A stretch of DNA of 64,000 nt from Marinovum algicola (GCF_900109145.1 NZ_FNYY01000006.1:62001-126000); one strand, 5' to 3'; positions 20,673 to 30,719 are shown, counted from the stretch's first letter. Notes: generated by a model not told the origin, from the sequence alone. Numbers and translations: made by a program.

Positions 20673-21563
20673 CTATTCGCCGGCCAGTCTGCGGCAGAGA
20701 TCGTCGAGCTGCTCGAGCGAGCTGTAATTCAGCACCAGTTTGCCGCCTTCGCTGCCCGGTTTGTGCTCGACCGAGACCTTGAGGCCGAGATGCGCCGAAA
20801 GATCGCCTTCGAGCGCCCGGGTGTCGGCATCCTTGCCTTTCGGCTCTGCAAGAAACCCGGTTGTCGGCGCTTTCGGCTCGGGCGCGTCGCCCTGCTTGGC
20901 CGCCTTTTCGGTTTCGCGCACCGAGAGACCCTGGGCCACCACCCGTTTTGCCAGCCCGACCGGATCATCGCAGGTTACCAGCGCGCGGGCATGGCCGGCC
21001 GAGAGCTCGCCCTGCTGCAACATTTCGCGCACCTCGTCGGGCAGCGTCAGCAGGCGCAGCAGATTGGCGATGTGGCTGCGGCTCTTGCCAAGCGCCTTGG
21101 CCAGTTTTTCCTGGGTATGGCCGAAGCGGTCCATCAGCTGGCGAAAGCCCATCGCCTCTTCCACCGGGTTGAGATCGGCGCGCTGAATGTTCTCGATAAT
21201 GGCGACTTCGAGCACTTCGGTGTCAGTGAAATCGCGGATGATGACCGGGATCTCGTGCAGCTGCGCCATCTGCGACGCCCGCCAGCGGCGTTCGCCGGCA
21301 ACGATTTCATAGCGGTCTTCGCCTTGCGGGCGGACAATCAACGGCTGGATCACGCCCTTTTCCGCGATCGAATTCGCCAGCTCCTGAAGCGCGTCCTGGG
21401 TGAATTGGCGGCGCGGCTGATCGGGGTTGGGGAAAATCCGCTCGACCGGGATCATCCTGTCGGCGCGGCGCGGCGCCTCGCCGGTTTCGCCGGGCGTCTG
21501 CTCGACATCCGCCATCAACGCCGACAATCCGCGGCCCAGACCGCGACGTTTTTCCTGTTTCAT
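20673..21563 (-). CDS. parB: chromosome partitioning protein ParB (CTP-dependent DNA clamp)
   Basis: Binds parS sites, loads and spreads as a CTP-dependent clamp, and guides origin segregation with ParA. The 296-aa protein has the start RRGLGRGLSALMAD, the CTP-binding domain (GVIQPLIVRP, ERRWRASQMA), IENIQRADLNPVEEA, and the helix-turn-helix TQEKLAKALGKSRSHIANLLRLL. GGGAGAG precedes the ATG. It follows parA by 11 bp. Two perfect parS sites lie 1.4 and 3.3 kb away. Confidence 0.97.
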   Translation of the reverse strand: MKQEKRRGLGRGLSALMADVEQTPGETGEAPRRADRMIPVERIFPNPDQPRRQFTQDALQELANSIAEKGVIQPLIVRPQGEDRYEIVAGERRWRASQMAQLHEIPVIIRDFTDTEVLEVAIIENIQRADLNPVEEAMGFRQLMDRFGHTQEKLAKALGKSRSHIANLLRLLTLPDEVREMLQQGELSAGHARALVTCDDPVGLAKRVVAQGLSVRETEKAAKQGDAPEPKAPTTGFLAEPKGKDADTRALEGDLSAHLGLKVSVEHKPGSEGGKLVLNYSSLEQLDDLCRRLAGE

Positions 21564-21574
21564 CTGCTCTCTCC

Positions 21575-22384
21575 CTATGCAGCGCGGCGGGCGTTTTTCC
21601 CTACCAGTTCTTGGGCCAGGGCGCGGTAGGCCATCGCACCCTTGGAGTTCGTATCATATTCAAGCACCGGCACCGAATAGGACGGCGCTTCGCTGACGCG
21701 GACATTGCGCGGGATCAGCGTCTGGAACACAAGATCGCCAAGGTTGTCGCGCGCGTCTATCTCGACCTGTTGCGAGAGGTTGTTGCGCGCATCATACATC
21801 GTCAGCACCACGCCTTCGATCCGCAGGCTCGGATTGGCGCTTTGCCGGACTTCGCGGATCGTCAGCATGAGCTGCGACAGACCTTCCAGCGCGAAGAATT
21901 CGCTTTGCAGCGGCACCAGAACGGAATGCGCGGCGACCATGGCATTGACAGTCAGCAGGTTGAGCGACGGCGGGCAATCGATCAGCACAAAATCGAAGCC
22001 GAATTGATCGATCGCGGTCTGGCGCAGGGCGTCATGCAGCAGAAAGCTGCGTTTTTCGTTGGAAATCAGCTCGATATCGGCAGAAGAGAGATCAACTGTC
22101 GCCGGGATGATCGCCAGCTTTTCCACCGCGGTCGGCCGGATCGCCTCGGACAGGGCAACATCTTCGAGCAGAAGCTCATAGGTTGTGAGATCGCGATCCT
22201 GCGGGACGACGCCGATACCGGTCGAGGCATTGCCCTGGGGATCAAGATCGACGATCAGGACATTGTAGCCCTGCTCCGCCAGGGCGGCGCCAAGGTTGAT
22301 TGTGGTGGTTGTCTTGCCGACGCCGCCTTTCTGGTTGGCGACAGCGATGATTTTCGGGCCGATGGGACGGATCGGATCAGACAC
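21575..22384 (-). CDS. parA: chromosome partitioning ATPase ParA
   Basis: Deviant Walker ATPase that drives origin segregation with ParB-parS. The 269-aa protein shows ANQKGGVGKTTTTINL (residues 16-31, deviant Walker A), the DLDPQGNASTG motif, and DCPPSLNLLT. Start codon is GTG. It overlaps the end of rsmG by 8 bp, giving the conserved rsmG-parA-parB order near alphaproteobacterial origins. Confidence 0.97.
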   Translation of the reverse strand: MSDPIRPIGPKIIAVANQKGGVGKTTTTINLGAALAEQGYNVLIVDLDPQGNASTGIGVVPQDRDLTTYELLLEDVALSEAIRPTAVEKLAIIPATVDLSSADIELISNEKRSFLLHDALRQTAIDQFGFDFVLIDCPPSLNLLTVNAMVAAHSVLVPLQSEFFALEGLSQLMLTIREVRQSANPSLRIEGVVLTMYDARNNLSQQVEIDARDNLGDLVFQTLIPRNVRVSEAPSYSVPVLEYDTNSKGAMAYRALAQELVGKNARRAA

Positions 22385-22985
22385 GGGAAATCTCTCTTAT
22401 GCGTAGGATGACGGCGCCTTCTTGGGTACAGCTTTTAATCGCCTCACAGTGAAATGAAAATGACTTCTGCGCCTCGGCAACTTCGTTTTTCCAAGTGATG
22501 CCTTTGGGCAAGAGCGCGACCCCCTCCTGAGCGAGATGACGCTCGCAAAACCCAAGAAGCTGCGGCAGGGCCGCCAGAGCGCGGGCCGAGAGCACGGCGG
22601 CGGATTGCGGCTCGGTCGCTTCGATGCGCTCTGCGATCACCGTGCCGGTGGACCCGGTTTCGCGCAGGACCGTGCGCAGGAACGCCGCCTTGCGCTGATC
22701 GGATTCCACCAGCGTGACCGAAAACCCCGGACGCTGCGCCAGGGCAACCACCAAACCCGGAAGCCCACCACCGGAGCCGAGATCGACCCAGGCGCCGGTG
22801 AGACCCTCGGCCGCCTCGAAAACTTGAAGGGAATCGCGGATATGACGCTCCCAGACATCCTGCAACGTCCCGCGGGAGACCAGATTGATCTTCGGGTTCC
22901 ACTTGTGCAGGAGCGCAACGTAGTGCTCCAACCGCTCGAATGTTTCACGTGAAACATTGAGGCTCGACGCCAGCGCAGGGTTCAT
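22377..22985 (-). CDS. rsmG: 16S rRNA (guanine-527-N7) methyltransferase RsmG
   Basis: SAM-dependent methyltransferase acting on G527 of 16S rRNA. The 202-aa protein has [16 protein letters not shown] (SAM motif I) and the KINLVSRG and ERHIRDSL blocks. The start overlaps the mnmG stop (ATGA). Codons 10-15 contain a perfect parS palindrome, so the N-terminal NVSRET sequence is written by a ParB-binding site. Confidence 0.95.
   Translation of the reverse strand: MNPALASSLNVSRETFERLEHYVALLHKWNPKINLVSRGTLQDVWERHIRDSLQVFEAAEGLTGAWVDLGSGGGLPGLVVALAQRPGFSVTLVESDQRKAAFLRTVLRETGSTGTVIAERIEATEPQSAAVLSARALAALPQLLGFCERHLAQEGVALLPKGITWKNEVAEAQKSFSFHCEAIKSCTQEGAVILRIREISRV
22941..22956. promoter_or_regulatory. 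parS: parS site 1 (inside rsmG)
   Basis: Exact 16-bp palindrome TGTTTCACGTGAAACA, the universal bacterial ParB-binding sequence. It lies in rsmG codons 10-15, about 1.4 kb from parB. Perfect symmetry and proximity to parAB make it a functional parS with high likelihood. Confidence 0.95.
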
Positions 22986-24844
22986 GCGGACCTGCGCTGT
23001 TCGAATTTCCGCAGCCTTGCGAGCAGTAGGGTCAGCGCCGCCGGGGTCATTCCCTCGACGCGAGAGGCCTGAAGAATGTTTTCCGGCCGTGCGGCCATGA
23101 GCTTGGACTTCAGCTCATTCGACAGGCCTTCGACCGCATCATAAGAGAAATCCGCAGGAATCTGCATCTTCTCATCGCGTTTAAGCGCCTCGACATCCCG
23201 CCGCTGCCGTTCGACGTAATTGGCATATAGCGCGTCCCTGGACAGCTGTTCCGCAATATCTGGATCCATATCGCCGATTTCCGGCAAAAGCGGCGTCAGC
23301 TGATCGATGGTTACATCCGGAAAGGCCAGCAATTGAAAGCCGGTGCGGCGCGCGCCATCATTGGTCAAACCGATCCCGGCAACCGCCGCTTCGCGCGGGG
23401 TGAAGGTGGCGGATTGCAGCAGATCGCGCCCCTTGTCCAGCTTTTCCGATTTCGCTTCGAACGCGGCGCGCCGGGCGACCCCGACGCAGCCGATATCGAG
23501 CCCGAGCGGCGTGAGTCTCTGATCGGCGTTGTCCGCCCGCAAGGACAGCCGGAATTCCGCGCGCGATGTGAACATGCGATAGGGCTCAGATACGCCGCGG
23601 GTGATAAGATCATCAATCATCACGCCGATATAGCTCTCGGACCGGCTCAGAAACACCGGCTCTTTGCCAAGCGCGAATGCTGCCGCATTCAGCCCGGCCA
23701 CCAGCCCCTGGGCGGCGGCTTCTTCATATCCCGTGGTGCCATTGATCTGACCGGCGAGGAAAAAGCCCTCGACACCCTTCAATCCGAGCCGGGAGTTAAG
23801 CGCCCGCGGATCGATGTAATCATACTCGATCGCATAGCCCGGTTGCAGGATCTCGACCTTCTCAAGCCCGGCGATGGAGCGAACATAGGCCTCTTGAACC
23901 TCGACCGGCAGGCTGGTCGAAATCCCGTTGGGATAGACCGTCTGACTGTCGAGCCCTTCGGGCTCGAGGAAAATCTGGTGGCTTTCCTTGTCGGCAAACC
24001 GCACGATCTTGTCTTCGATCGAGGGGCAATAGCGCGGGCCGATGCCATCGATATGGCCGCCGTACATGGCCGACCGATCGAGATTGTCGCGAATGATGTC
24101 ATGCGTGCGTGCATTGGTATGGGTGATGCCACAGGGCACCTGGCGCAGATGCGGCGCCTTTGACAGAAAGGAAAACAGCACCGGATCTTCGTCGCCGGGT
24201 TGAATATCCAGACTGTCCCAGTCGATCGTCTTGGTATCGAGCCGCGGCGGCGTGCCGGTCTTGAGACGTCCGATGGGAAGTTCCATCGCATACAGCCGCT
24301 CGGCCAGTTTGTTCGAGGCCTCGTCGCCCATCCGGCCGCCAGAGTACGAGACGTCTCCGATATGGATGACCCCGCGCAGAAAGGTGCCGGTGGTCAGGAT
24401 CACCGCCTTGGCCGCCAACTCACTGCCGTCGGCCAGGGTGACGCCGCGCACGATCTCACCCGACATCACAAGATCGGTCACCTCGCCTTCGACAATCGTC
24501 AGCCCGGGGCAGGCCTGCATCTCGGCCAGCATCGTTTCGCGATAGACCTTGCGATCCACCTGGGCCCGAGGCCCCTGCACCGCCGCGCCCTTCCGCCTGT
24601 TGAGCAGCCGGAACTGAATGCCGGCCCGATCCGCGATGCGCCCGATCACACCGTCAAGGGCATCGACTTCGCGCACAAGATGCCCCTTGCCGAGCCCGCC
24701 GACCGCCGGATTGCAGGAGAGCACGCCAATACCCTCCGCCTTCAGTGTCACAAGAGCCGTCTCGGCCCCCATGCGGGCGGCAGCATGCGCCGCATCACAT
24801 CCGGCATGGCCGCCGCCCACTACGATGACGTCAAAATGTTTCAC
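22982..24844 (-). CDS. mnmG: tRNA uridine 5-carboxymethylaminomethyl modification enzyme MnmG (GidA)
   Basis: FAD protein that works with MnmE to modify U34 of certain tRNAs. The 620-aa product has the dinucleotide fold [14 protein letters not shown] at the N-terminus, [23 protein letters not shown], and [17 protein letters not shown]. The frame is open from a GTG at 24853, but that codon overlaps the AGGAG ribosome site. A second GTG at 24844 has the AGGAG at 8-bp spacing and gives the usual [12 protein letters not shown] start, so I choose it. This start codon lies in the centre of parS site 2. Confidence 0.96.
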   Translation of the reverse strand: MKHFDVIVVGGGHAGCDAAHAAARMGAETALVTLKAEGIGVLSCNPAVGGLGKGHLVREVDALDGVIGRIADRAGIQFRLLNRRKGAAVQGPRAQVDRKVYRETMLAEMQACPGLTIVEGEVTDLVMSGEIVRGVTLADGSELAAKAVILTTGTFLRGVIHIGDVSYSGGRMGDEASNKLAERLYAMELPIGRLKTGTPPRLDTKTIDWDSLDIQPGDEDPVLFSFLSKAPHLRQVPCGITHTNARTHDIIRDNLDRSAMYGGHIDGIGPRYCPSIEDKIVRFADKESHQIFLEPEGLDSQTVYPNGISTSLPVEVQEAYVRSIAGLEKVEILQPGYAIEYDYIDPRALNSRLGLKGVEGFFLAGQINGTTGYEEAAAQGLVAGLNAAAFALGKEPVFLSRSESYIGVMIDDLITRGVSEPYRMFTSRAEFRLSLRADNADQRLTPLGLDIGCVGVARRAAFEAKSEKLDKGRDLLQSATFTPREAAVAGIGLTNDGARRTGFQLLAFPDVTIDQLTPLLPEIGDMDPDIAEQLSRDALYANYVERQRRDVEALKRDEKMQIPADFSYDAVEGLSNELKSKLMAARPENILQASRVEGMTPAALTLLLARLRKFEQRRSA

Positions 24845-24852
24845 GTGAAACA
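24837..24852. promoter_or_regulatory. parS: parS site 2 (overlapping the mnmG start)
   Basis: Exact TGTTTCACGTGAAACA palindrome. On the minus strand it holds the last bases before and the first codons of mnmG; the preferred mnmG start codon GTG is half of the central CACGTG. The mnmG ribosome site AGGAG (complement of 24853-24857) adjoins it. Confidence 0.95.
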
Positions 24853-24855
24853 CTC

Positions 24856-26142
24856 CTATTTACCGACGCAAAACCGCGAGAAGATTTCATCCAAAAGGTC
24901 TTCGACGTCGACCCTGCCCAAGAGGCTGCTCAACGCTCGAATCGCGATGCGCAATTCCTCTGCCCCTATATCATAGCCGTCCGGTCCATTTCGAACCCAA
25001 ACCTTGGCCGTCGAAAGATGCGAGAGCGACCGCTCCATCCCCTGCCGATGCCGCAGATGGGTGGCCAATCCGGCCTCTGCGCTGCGTTCCGTCAACACCG
25101 AAGCCACCCGATCCACAAGATGATCCAGGCCCTCCCCAGAAATCGCGGAGATCCTGTGGTCTCCCACTTGATGTAGATCCGCCTTGGAATACGCCAGGAT
25201 ATCGCCCGGCCGCACCTCTAGCTCCGGTGTATCACCCGGCGCCAGAAGGAACAGCCGCAAATCCGCCGTCTCCGCCCTGCCCCGTGCCAGAGCCACGCCA
25301 AGCGCCTCGATCCTGTCTTCGGTCTCGCGCAGACCGGCGGTGTCGAGCAGTGTCACCGGCAATCCGCGCAGATCCATCCGCACCTCGATCACGTCGCGCG
25401 TGGTGCCGGCAATCTCCGAGGTTATCGCCGCCTCGCGTCCGGCCAGCGCGTTCAGCAGGGTCGATTTTCCGACATTCGGCTTGCCGACAATGGCAACCTC
25501 GAAACCGCTGCGGATCCGCTCGGAGACCGCCACGCCCTCAACCTGGCGGGTGATGCTGGTTTCGACCCCGGCCAGAAGCGCATCGACTTCGGGCGAGACA
25601 TCGACGGGCACTTCCTCGTCGGCGAAATCGATTGTCGCCTCCAGAAGCGCCGCAGCCCGCACCAGATCCTCGCGCCACCGCGCCACCAGTTTTCCGAGAT
25701 CGCCGGAGAGCACCCGCAGGGCCTGCCGCCGTTGCGCCTCGGTCTCGGCATCGATCAGATCGGCCAGCCCCTCGGTCTGCGCCAGATCGAGACATTCGTT
25801 CTCGAAGGCGCGGCGGGTGAATTCCCCGGCTTCGGCCAGCCGCAGGCCATCGACGCCGCCCAATTCGGCCAGGATCTTGCGCACCACGGCCACCGATCCA
25901 TGGACCTGCAATTCGACGACATCCTCGCCGGTAAAGCTCGCGCCTTCGGCAAAACACAGCACAAGCGCCTCGTCGATCCGCACGCCGGCGCCATCGCGCA
26001 ACAGCCGCAGCCCGGCCTGCCGCAATCTGGGCAAAGTGCCACAAAGCAAGCGGCCCGCGGCAAATGCCTGCGGGCCGGAAATCCGAATGACCGAAACACC
26101 GGCCTTCCCCTGGGCCGAGGCCAGGGCAAAGATCGTGTCCAT
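24856..26142 (-). CDS. mnmE: tRNA modification GTPase MnmE (TrmE)
   Basis: GTPase partner of MnmG in wobble uridine modification. The 428-aa protein has an N-terminal formyl-THF-binding domain ([12 protein letters not shown], residues 16-27), the G domain with GKPNVGKS (220-227) and DTAGLRET, and the C-terminal CVGK catalytic cysteine motif. GGAGGCAG precedes the ATG. Its stop codon overlaps the mnmG ribosome site (TAGGAG). Confidence 0.96.
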   Translation of the reverse strand: MDTIFALASAQGKAGVSVIRISGPQAFAAGRLLCGTLPRLRQAGLRLLRDGAGVRIDEALVLCFAEGASFTGEDVVELQVHGSVAVVRKILAELGGVDGLRLAEAGEFTRRAFENECLDLAQTEGLADLIDAETEAQRRQALRVLSGDLGKLVARWREDLVRAAALLEATIDFADEEVPVDVSPEVDALLAGVETSITRQVEGVAVSERIRSGFEVAIVGKPNVGKSTLLNALAGREAAITSEIAGTTRDVIEVRMDLRGLPVTLLDTAGLRETEDRIEALGVALARGRAETADLRLFLLAPGDTPELEVRPGDILAYSKADLHQVGDHRISAISGEGLDHLVDRVASVLTERSAEAGLATHLRHRQGMERSLSHLSTAKVWVRNGPDGYDIGAEELRIAIRALSSLLGRVDVEDLLDEIFSRFCVGK

Positions 26143-26155
26143 ATCTGCCTCCGGC

Positions 26156-27427
26156 TCAGGTGTTCATGGAATCGAAGAATTCCGAATTGGTCTTGGTCTG
26201 CTTCAGCTTCGACAGCAGGAATTCCACCGCATCCGTCGTCCCCATCGGGTTGAGGATCCGCCGCAGCACGAAGGTCTTCTGAAGATCGAGTTTCTCGATC
26301 AGCAGGTCCTCTTTGCGGGTGCCGGATTTCAGGATGTCGATCGCCGGGAAGACGCGTTTGTCCGCCACCTTGCGGTCGAGCACGATCTCGGAGTTGCCGG
26401 TGCCCTTGAATTCTTCAAAGATCACCTCGTCCATCCGGCTGCCGGTGTCGATCAGCGCGGTCGAGATGATGGTCAGCGAGCCGCCCTCTTCGATGTTGCG
26501 CGCGGCACCAAAGAAGCGTTTCGGCCGTTGCAGCGCGTTGGCGTCGACACCGCCGGTCAGCACCTTGCCGGAGGACGGTACGACGGTGTTGTAGGCGCGG
26601 CCGAGGCGGGTGATGGAATCGAGCAGGATCACCACGTCGCGCTTGTGTTCGACCAGCCGTTTGGCCTTTTCGATCACCATTTCCGACACCGCCACGTGGC
26701 GCTGAGCCGGTTCGTCAAAGGTCGAGGAGATCACCTCGCCCTTGACCGAACGCTGCATGTCGGTCACCTCTTCCGGCCGCTCGTCGATCAGCAGGACGAT
26801 CAGATAGCATTCCGGATGGTTCTTTTCGATGCTGCTGGCGATGTTCTGCAACAGCACGGTCTTGCCGGTCCGCGGCGGCGCCACGATCAGCGAACGCTGG
26901 CCCTTGCCGATCGGCGCAACCAGATCGATCACCCGGGCCGAACGGTCCTTGATGGTCGGATCCTCGATCTCCATCTTCAGCCGCTCGTCGGGATAGAGCG
27001 GCGTCAGGTTGTCAAAGGCGATCTTGTGTTTCGCCCGCTCGGGATCTTCAAAGTTGATCGCGGTGACATTCACCAGCGCGAAATAGCGTTCATTGTCATC
27101 CGGGGCCGAGATCTCGCCTTCGATGGAATCGCCGGTGCGCAGCGAGAATTTGCGGATCATCGTCGGAGAGACATAGATGTCGTCCGGCCCCGGCAGATAG
27201 TTGGCTTCCGGCGAGCGTAGGAAGCCGAACCCGTCTTGCAGCACCTCGAGCACGCCATCGCCGGACACCTTCCAGCCTTCGTCCGCGCGTTCGCGCAGGA
27301 TCTGGAACATGATCTCGCCCTTGCGCATGGTCGAGGCGTTCTCGATCTCGAGCTCTTCTGCCATCGCAAGAAGGTCTTTGGGGCTTTTCGCCTTGAGATC
27401 GGCAAGGTTCAGGTGGTCTTCTGTCAT
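26156..27427 (-). CDS. rho: transcription termination factor Rho
   Basis: Hexameric RNA helicase that ends transcription. The 423-aa protein has the N-terminal [19 protein letters not shown] domain, the cold-shock-like RNA-binding region ([21 protein letters not shown]), the Walker [13 protein letters not shown], and [12 protein letters not shown]. It is 13 bp upstream of mnmE in the same leftward operon. Directly upstream lies the putative origin region. Confidence 0.97.
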   Translation of the reverse strand: MTEDHLNLADLKAKSPKDLLAMAEELEIENASTMRKGEIMFQILRERADEGWKVSGDGVLEVLQDGFGFLRSPEANYLPGPDDIYVSPTMIRKFSLRTGDSIEGEISAPDDNERYFALVNVTAINFEDPERAKHKIAFDNLTPLYPDERLKMEIEDPTIKDRSARVIDLVAPIGKGQRSLIVAPPRTGKTVLLQNIASSIEKNHPECYLIVLLIDERPEEVTDMQRSVKGEVISSTFDEPAQRHVAVSEMVIEKAKRLVEHKRDVVILLDSITRLGRAYNTVVPSSGKVLTGGVDANALQRPKRFFGAARNIEEGGSLTIISTALIDTGSRMDEVIFEEFKGTGNSEIVLDRKVADKRVFPAIDILKSGTRKEDLLIEKLDLQKTFVLRRILNPMGTTDAVEFLLSKLKQTKTNSEFFDSMNT

Positions 27428-27654
27428 GGCAAATCCGGGGCCTGCGCCGGTGTCGGCGCCATGGCATCGTCTGAAAGGGAAAATCGCATACCGGACGGTA
27501 TGGAGCCCCTAGGTAGCTTTGAGCGGCCCTAGAGTCAATCGCCCTCGCTCGAGACGCGCGTCAGGCGCTTGTCCCCAGGCTGGCTCCGGTGCGGCTCCTC
27601 TCCCAAGAAATTAAAGAAAGAAGGTTTGATGTGGTGTGTAGGGCGTGGCTTTTC

Positions 27655-27663
27655 TGTGGATTA
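27655..27663 (-). promoter_or_regulatory. DnaA-box-like site 1
   Basis: TGTGGATTA, whose complement TAATCCACA differs from the DnaA consensus TTATCCACA at one base. Lies in the putative origin. Confidence 0.5.
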
Positions 27664-27680
27664 CGCTGTCATCCAAGCAT

Positions 27681-27689
27681 TTATCAACA
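27681..27689 (+). promoter_or_regulatory. DnaA-box-like site 2
   Basis: TTATCAACA, one base from TTATCCACA, 18 bp from site 1 in the putative origin. Confidence 0.5.
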
Positions 27690-27736
27690 CTGTGCAGGAC
27701 TGTGGTCCCAGGGGGTGGAGAACTTCTTGAAAGATG

Positions 27737-27759
27737 GAAAAAAATCGTGAAAAAATCGT
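27737..27759 (+). repeat. A/T-rich head-to-tail repeat in putative origin
   Basis: GAAAAAAATCGT followed directly by GAAAAAATCGT, then TTTTTTATCATCG. This is the most A/T-rich place in a GC-rich neighbourhood and could be the duplex unwinding element, with DnaA-like sites on both sides. Confidence 0.5.
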
Positions 27760-27801
27760 TTTTTATCATCGACTTGTGTCCAAAAAGTTAACGGCCAATC
27801 T

Positions 27802-27810
27802 TGGGGATAA
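27802..27810 (-). promoter_or_regulatory. DnaA-box-like site 3
   Basis: TGGGGATAA; its complement TTATCCCCA differs from the DnaA consensus at one base. It lies on the far side of the A/T-rich repeat from sites 1 and 2. Confidence 0.45.
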
Positions 27811-27993
27811 CCGGCGGGACAGGCGTGGCGGCGTTCCGGCTCTTCACAGCCCGGCACTTGTCCTTTTCCCTCTGTGTCCGCTTGCCGGTCAATCCGGTGA
27901 AAATCGCCCGGATCCGGCGCCGGAACGCTCGACCTCGGAATCCCACACATGTATTCCTCCTGTCATCCGCCGCCCTTCCACGGAGTCATCCAC

Positions 27994-28593
27994 ATGCCGA
28001 AACCGCTCGTTCTGGCCTCGGGGTCCGAGATCCGCGCCGAAATGCTGCGCCGCGCCGGGCTCTCGGTCGCGGTGATGCCGGCAAGGCTGGATGAGGATTC
28101 GGTGAAACAGGGGATGCTGGCCGAAGACGCCGCGCCGCGCGACATCGCCGACCTCCTGGCCGAGATGAAGGCCGCCAAGGTCGCCGGCAAACGCCCCGAT
28201 GCGCTGGTTCTGGGCTGCGATCAGGTTCTGGATTTCGAGGGCGCGCTGCTGTCCAAGCCCGAATCCCCGGAAGCGGCGGTCGCGCAGCTCTCGGAAATGA
28301 GCGGCAAGCGGCACAAACTGCTCTCGGCCTGCGTCGCCTTTGACGACGGCAAACCGGTCTGGCGCCATGTCGGTGTTGTTACCCTGAGCATGCGGGTGCT
28401 GAGCCCAGACTATATAGAGGATTACGTCGCCCGGAACTGGCCGTCGATCCGCCATTCCGTGGGCGCCTACAAGCTCGAGGAGGAAGGCAGCCGCCTTTTC
28501 ACCACGATCTCGGGCGATTATTTCACCGTACTTGGACTTCCGCTGCTGCCTCTGTTGAATTGGCTGGCGATTCGAGGAGAGATTGCGACATGA
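27994..28593 (+). CDS. maf: Maf-family nucleotide pyrophosphatase
   Basis: Predicted house-cleaning pyrophosphatase for modified or canonical nucleotides (dTTP/UTP or m7GTP subgroups). The 199-aa protein has the N-terminal LVLASGSEIRAEMLRRAG signature, LGCDQVLDFEG, and YKLEEEGSRLFTTISGDYFTVLGLPLLPL. ATG 27994 has a GGAG site; a farther ATG at 27949 is rejected. It is the first gene rightward of the putative origin and is coupled to aroE by ATGA. Confidence 0.92.
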   Translation: MPKPLVLASGSEIRAEMLRRAGLSVAVMPARLDEDSVKQGMLAEDAAPRDIADLLAEMKAAKVAGKRPDALVLGCDQVLDFEGALLSKPESPEAAVAQLSEMSGKRHKLLSACVAFDDGKPVWRHVGVVTLSMRVLSPDYIEDYVARNWPSIRHSVGAYKLEEEGSRLFTTISGDYFTVLGLPLLPLLNWLAIRGEIAT

Positions 28594-29420
28594 CGGAAAA
28601 CGTGCCGCTGGCGGGGGTGATCGGACATCCGATCTACCAATCGAAATCGCCACAGCTTCATGGCCACTGGCTGCGCCGCTACGGCATTCGCGGCCATTAC
28701 ATTCCGATGGACGTGGCGCCCGGCGATCTGGCCGATGTGATCCGGGTGCTGCCCCGCATGGGCTTTGTCGGCGTCAACGTGACGATCCCGCACAAGATCA
28801 ACGTGCTCGACCTGGTCGACAGCATCACCGACCGCGCCACCATCATCGGCGCCGCCAATACGCTGATCGTGCGCCATGACGGCAAGATCATGGCGGACAA
28901 CACCGATGGCTACGGGTTCATTGAGAATTTGCGCCAGAATGCGCCGGGCTGGGATCCCAAGGCCGGGCCGGCGGTTGTCTTTGGTGCCGGCGGCGCCTGT
29001 CGCGCCGTTGTCTCAGCCCTGCTCGACGCCGGGGTGGAAAAGGTGTTGTTGTCGAACCGCACCCGGATCAAGGCCGAACAGCTGCAATATGAATTCGGCA
29101 AGCGGGTTCAGGTGGTGGAATGGGTTCAGGCCGGCAATGTGCTCGAGGATGCGGGGCTTGTGGTCAACACCACCTCGCTCGGCATGACCGGCCAGCCGGA
29201 GCTGCGCGTGCCGCTCGACGGGTTGCAGCCCGGCACGGTGGTGACCGATCTGGTCTACAACCCGCTGCGCACGCATCTTCTGGCGGTGGCCGAAGACCGC
29301 GGCTGCCCGACCGTCGATGGCCTTGGCATGTTGCTGCATCAGGGTGTGCCGGGGTTCGAGCGCTGGTTCGGCCGTCGCCCCGAGGTGGACGCGGAGCTGC
29401 GGCGGGTCGTTCTGGGATGA
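28590..29420 (+). CDS. aroE: shikimate dehydrogenase
   Basis: NADPH-dependent reduction of 3-dehydroshikimate in aromatic amino acid synthesis. The 276-aa protein has GVIGHPIYQSKSPQLHG, the catalytic Lys in NVTIPHKIN, the GAANT block, DNTDGYGF, and the Rossmann FGAGGACRAV. Its ATG overlaps the maf stop and its stop overlaps the coaE start, so maf-aroE-coaE-dnaQ is one translationally coupled operon. Confidence 0.96.
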   Translation: MTENVPLAGVIGHPIYQSKSPQLHGHWLRRYGIRGHYIPMDVAPGDLADVIRVLPRMGFVGVNVTIPHKINVLDLVDSITDRATIIGAANTLIVRHDGKIMADNTDGYGFIENLRQNAPGWDPKAGPAVVFGAGGACRAVVSALLDAGVEKVLLSNRTRIKAEQLQYEFGKRVQVVEWVQAGNVLEDAGLVVNTTSLGMTGQPELRVPLDGLQPGTVVTDLVYNPLRTHLLAVAEDRGCPTVDGLGMLLHQGVPGFERWFGRRPEVDAELRRVVLG

Positions 29421-30010
29421 GCTTTCGCCTCGGTCTGACCGGCTCGATCGGCATGGGCAAATCGACCACTGCGGCACTTTTTGCCGAACAGGGCTGCGCG
29501 GTCTGGGATGCCGATGCGGCGGTGCACAAGCTTTACGGCCCCGGCGGCGCGGCGGTGGCACCGATCGGTGCGCTCTGGCCCGAGGCGATTTCCGGCGGCG
29601 CGGTCGCTCGGCCGGCGTTGAAAGAGATCATCGCGCAGGACGCCGGCGCCCTACCCCGGATCGAGGCTATCGTGCATCCTCTGGTGGCGCAGGATCGGGC
29701 GGATTTCGGCCGTCAAAGCGTGGCGGAAATCACGGTTTTCGACATTCCGCTGCTCTACGAGACCGGCGGCACGGCACAGATGGATGCCGTTGTCTGTGTC
29801 TTCGTGGCGCCAGAGGTGCAACGGGCGCGGGTTCTGGCGCGCGGCACGATGACCGAGGCGCAATTTGCGCAGATCCTTGCCAATCAGATGCCAATCGCGG
29901 AAAAGCGCCGCCGCGCGGATTACGAGATCGAGACCGATACCCTGAGCCATGCCCGCGCGCAGGTTCAGGAGGTGCTGAGGGATATCAAAGTGAGGCTGGC
30001 CGATGCGTGA
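29417..30010 (+). CDS. coaE: dephospho-CoA kinase
   Basis: Last step of CoA synthesis. The 197-aa protein has the P-loop [13 protein letters not shown] (residues 6-18), [11 protein letters not shown], and FDIPLLYET. The ATG at 29417 overlaps the aroE stop; an earlier in-frame region belongs to shadow sequence. The last 8 bp overlap dnaQ. Confidence 0.96.
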   Translation: MSFRLGLTGSIGMGKSTTAALFAEQGCAVWDADAAVHKLYGPGGAAVAPIGALWPEAISGGAVARPALKEIIAQDAGALPRIEAIVHPLVAQDRADFGRQSVAEITVFDIPLLYETGGTAQMDAVVCVFVAPEVQRARVLARGTMTEAQFAQILANQMPIAEKRRRADYEIETDTLSHARAQVQEVLRDIKVRLADA

Positions 30011-30692
30011 GATCGTTCTGGACACCGAAACCACCGGGTTCGACCCCGAAACCGGCGACCGCATCGTCGAGATCGGCGCCGTCGAGCTCTATAACCACAT
30101 GCCCACGGGCCGCACCTACCACCAATACATCAACCCCGAGCGCGGCATGCCGCAAGAGGCCTTCGAGGTGCACGGTCTGGGCGACGAATTTCTGGCCGGC
30201 CAGCCGGTGTTCAAGCTGATTGCGCAGGATTTCCTCGATTTTGTCGCCGATGACGCCAAACTGGTAATCCACAACGCCAGCTTCGACATGAAATTCCTCA
30301 ATGCCGAGCTGCGCTGGCTCAATCTGCCGCAGATCGCCATGGATCGCGCCATCGACACCGTTGCCATGGCGCGCAAGAAATTTCCCGGCTCGCCGGCCTC
30401 GCTCGATGCGCTGTGCCGGCGGTTCAGCATCGACAATTCCGCGCGAACGCTGCACGGCGCGCTGCTCGACAGCGAAATCCTGGCCGAGGTCTATCTGGAA
30501 CTGATCGGCGGACGGCAGCCCGGGCTGGTGCTGGCCAGTGTGGAAAAGACCAATGTCGCCAGCGGCGGCGGGGTCTGGAAGCCGCATCCCCGGCCAACCC
30601 CCCTGCCCGCGCGGCTGACAGAAGAAGAGCGCGCCGCCCATGCCGCCTTGGTCGAGGGCATGGGCGAAAACGCGCTCTGGAACCGGTATTGA
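30003..30692 (+). CDS. dnaQ: DNA polymerase III epsilon subunit (3'-5' proofreading exonuclease)
   Basis: Proofreading subunit of the replicative polymerase. The 229-aa protein shows the exonuclease motifs: ExoI DTETTGFD with Asp7 and Glu9, Exo[13 protein letters not shown], and Exo[22 protein letters not shown]-terminal tail rich in Pro and Arg follows the catalytic domain. Last gene of the maf operon; a GC hairpin follows. Confidence 0.95.
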   Translation: MREIVLDTETTGFDPETGDRIVEIGAVELYNHMPTGRTYHQYINPERGMPQEAFEVHGLGDEFLAGQPVFKLIAQDFLDFVADDAKLVIHNASFDMKFLNAELRWLNLPQIAMDRAIDTVAMARKKFPGSPASLDALCRRFSIDNSARTLHGALLDSEILAEVYLELIGGRQPGLVLASVEKTNVASGGGVWKPHPRPTPLPARLTEEERAAHAALVEGMGENALWNRY

Positions 30693-30699
30693 CGCGGCA

Positions 30700-30719
30700 G
30701 GCCGGGCTGCTGCCCGGCC
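30700..30719. terminator. GC hairpin between convergent dnaQ and secB
   Basis: Perfect 8-bp stem GGCCGGGC / GCCCGGCC with a TGCT loop, 7 bp after the dnaQ stop and 6 bp before the secB stop. No T-run, so efficiency is uncertain; its place fits a shared terminator. Confidence 0.55.

Larger units (their letters stand above)
27428..27993. other. oriC: putative chromosomal replication origin (oriC); 566-bp gene-free region between rho and maf
   Basis: The only gap over 300 bp in the window. Supporting features are three DnaA-box-like 9-mers each one base from TTATCCACA (27655-27663, 27681-27689, 27802-27810), an A/T-rich stretch at about 27730-27790 with head-to-tail GAAAAAAATCGT-type repeats, and parS/parAB within 5 kb. 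Transcription diverges to both sides: rho block leftward, maf block rightward. In several alphaproteobacteria the origin lies next to this rho-mnmE-mnmG-parAB block. No reading frame here looks real. It must also contain the rho and maf promoters. Not proved without GC skew or replication data. Confidence 0.75.
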
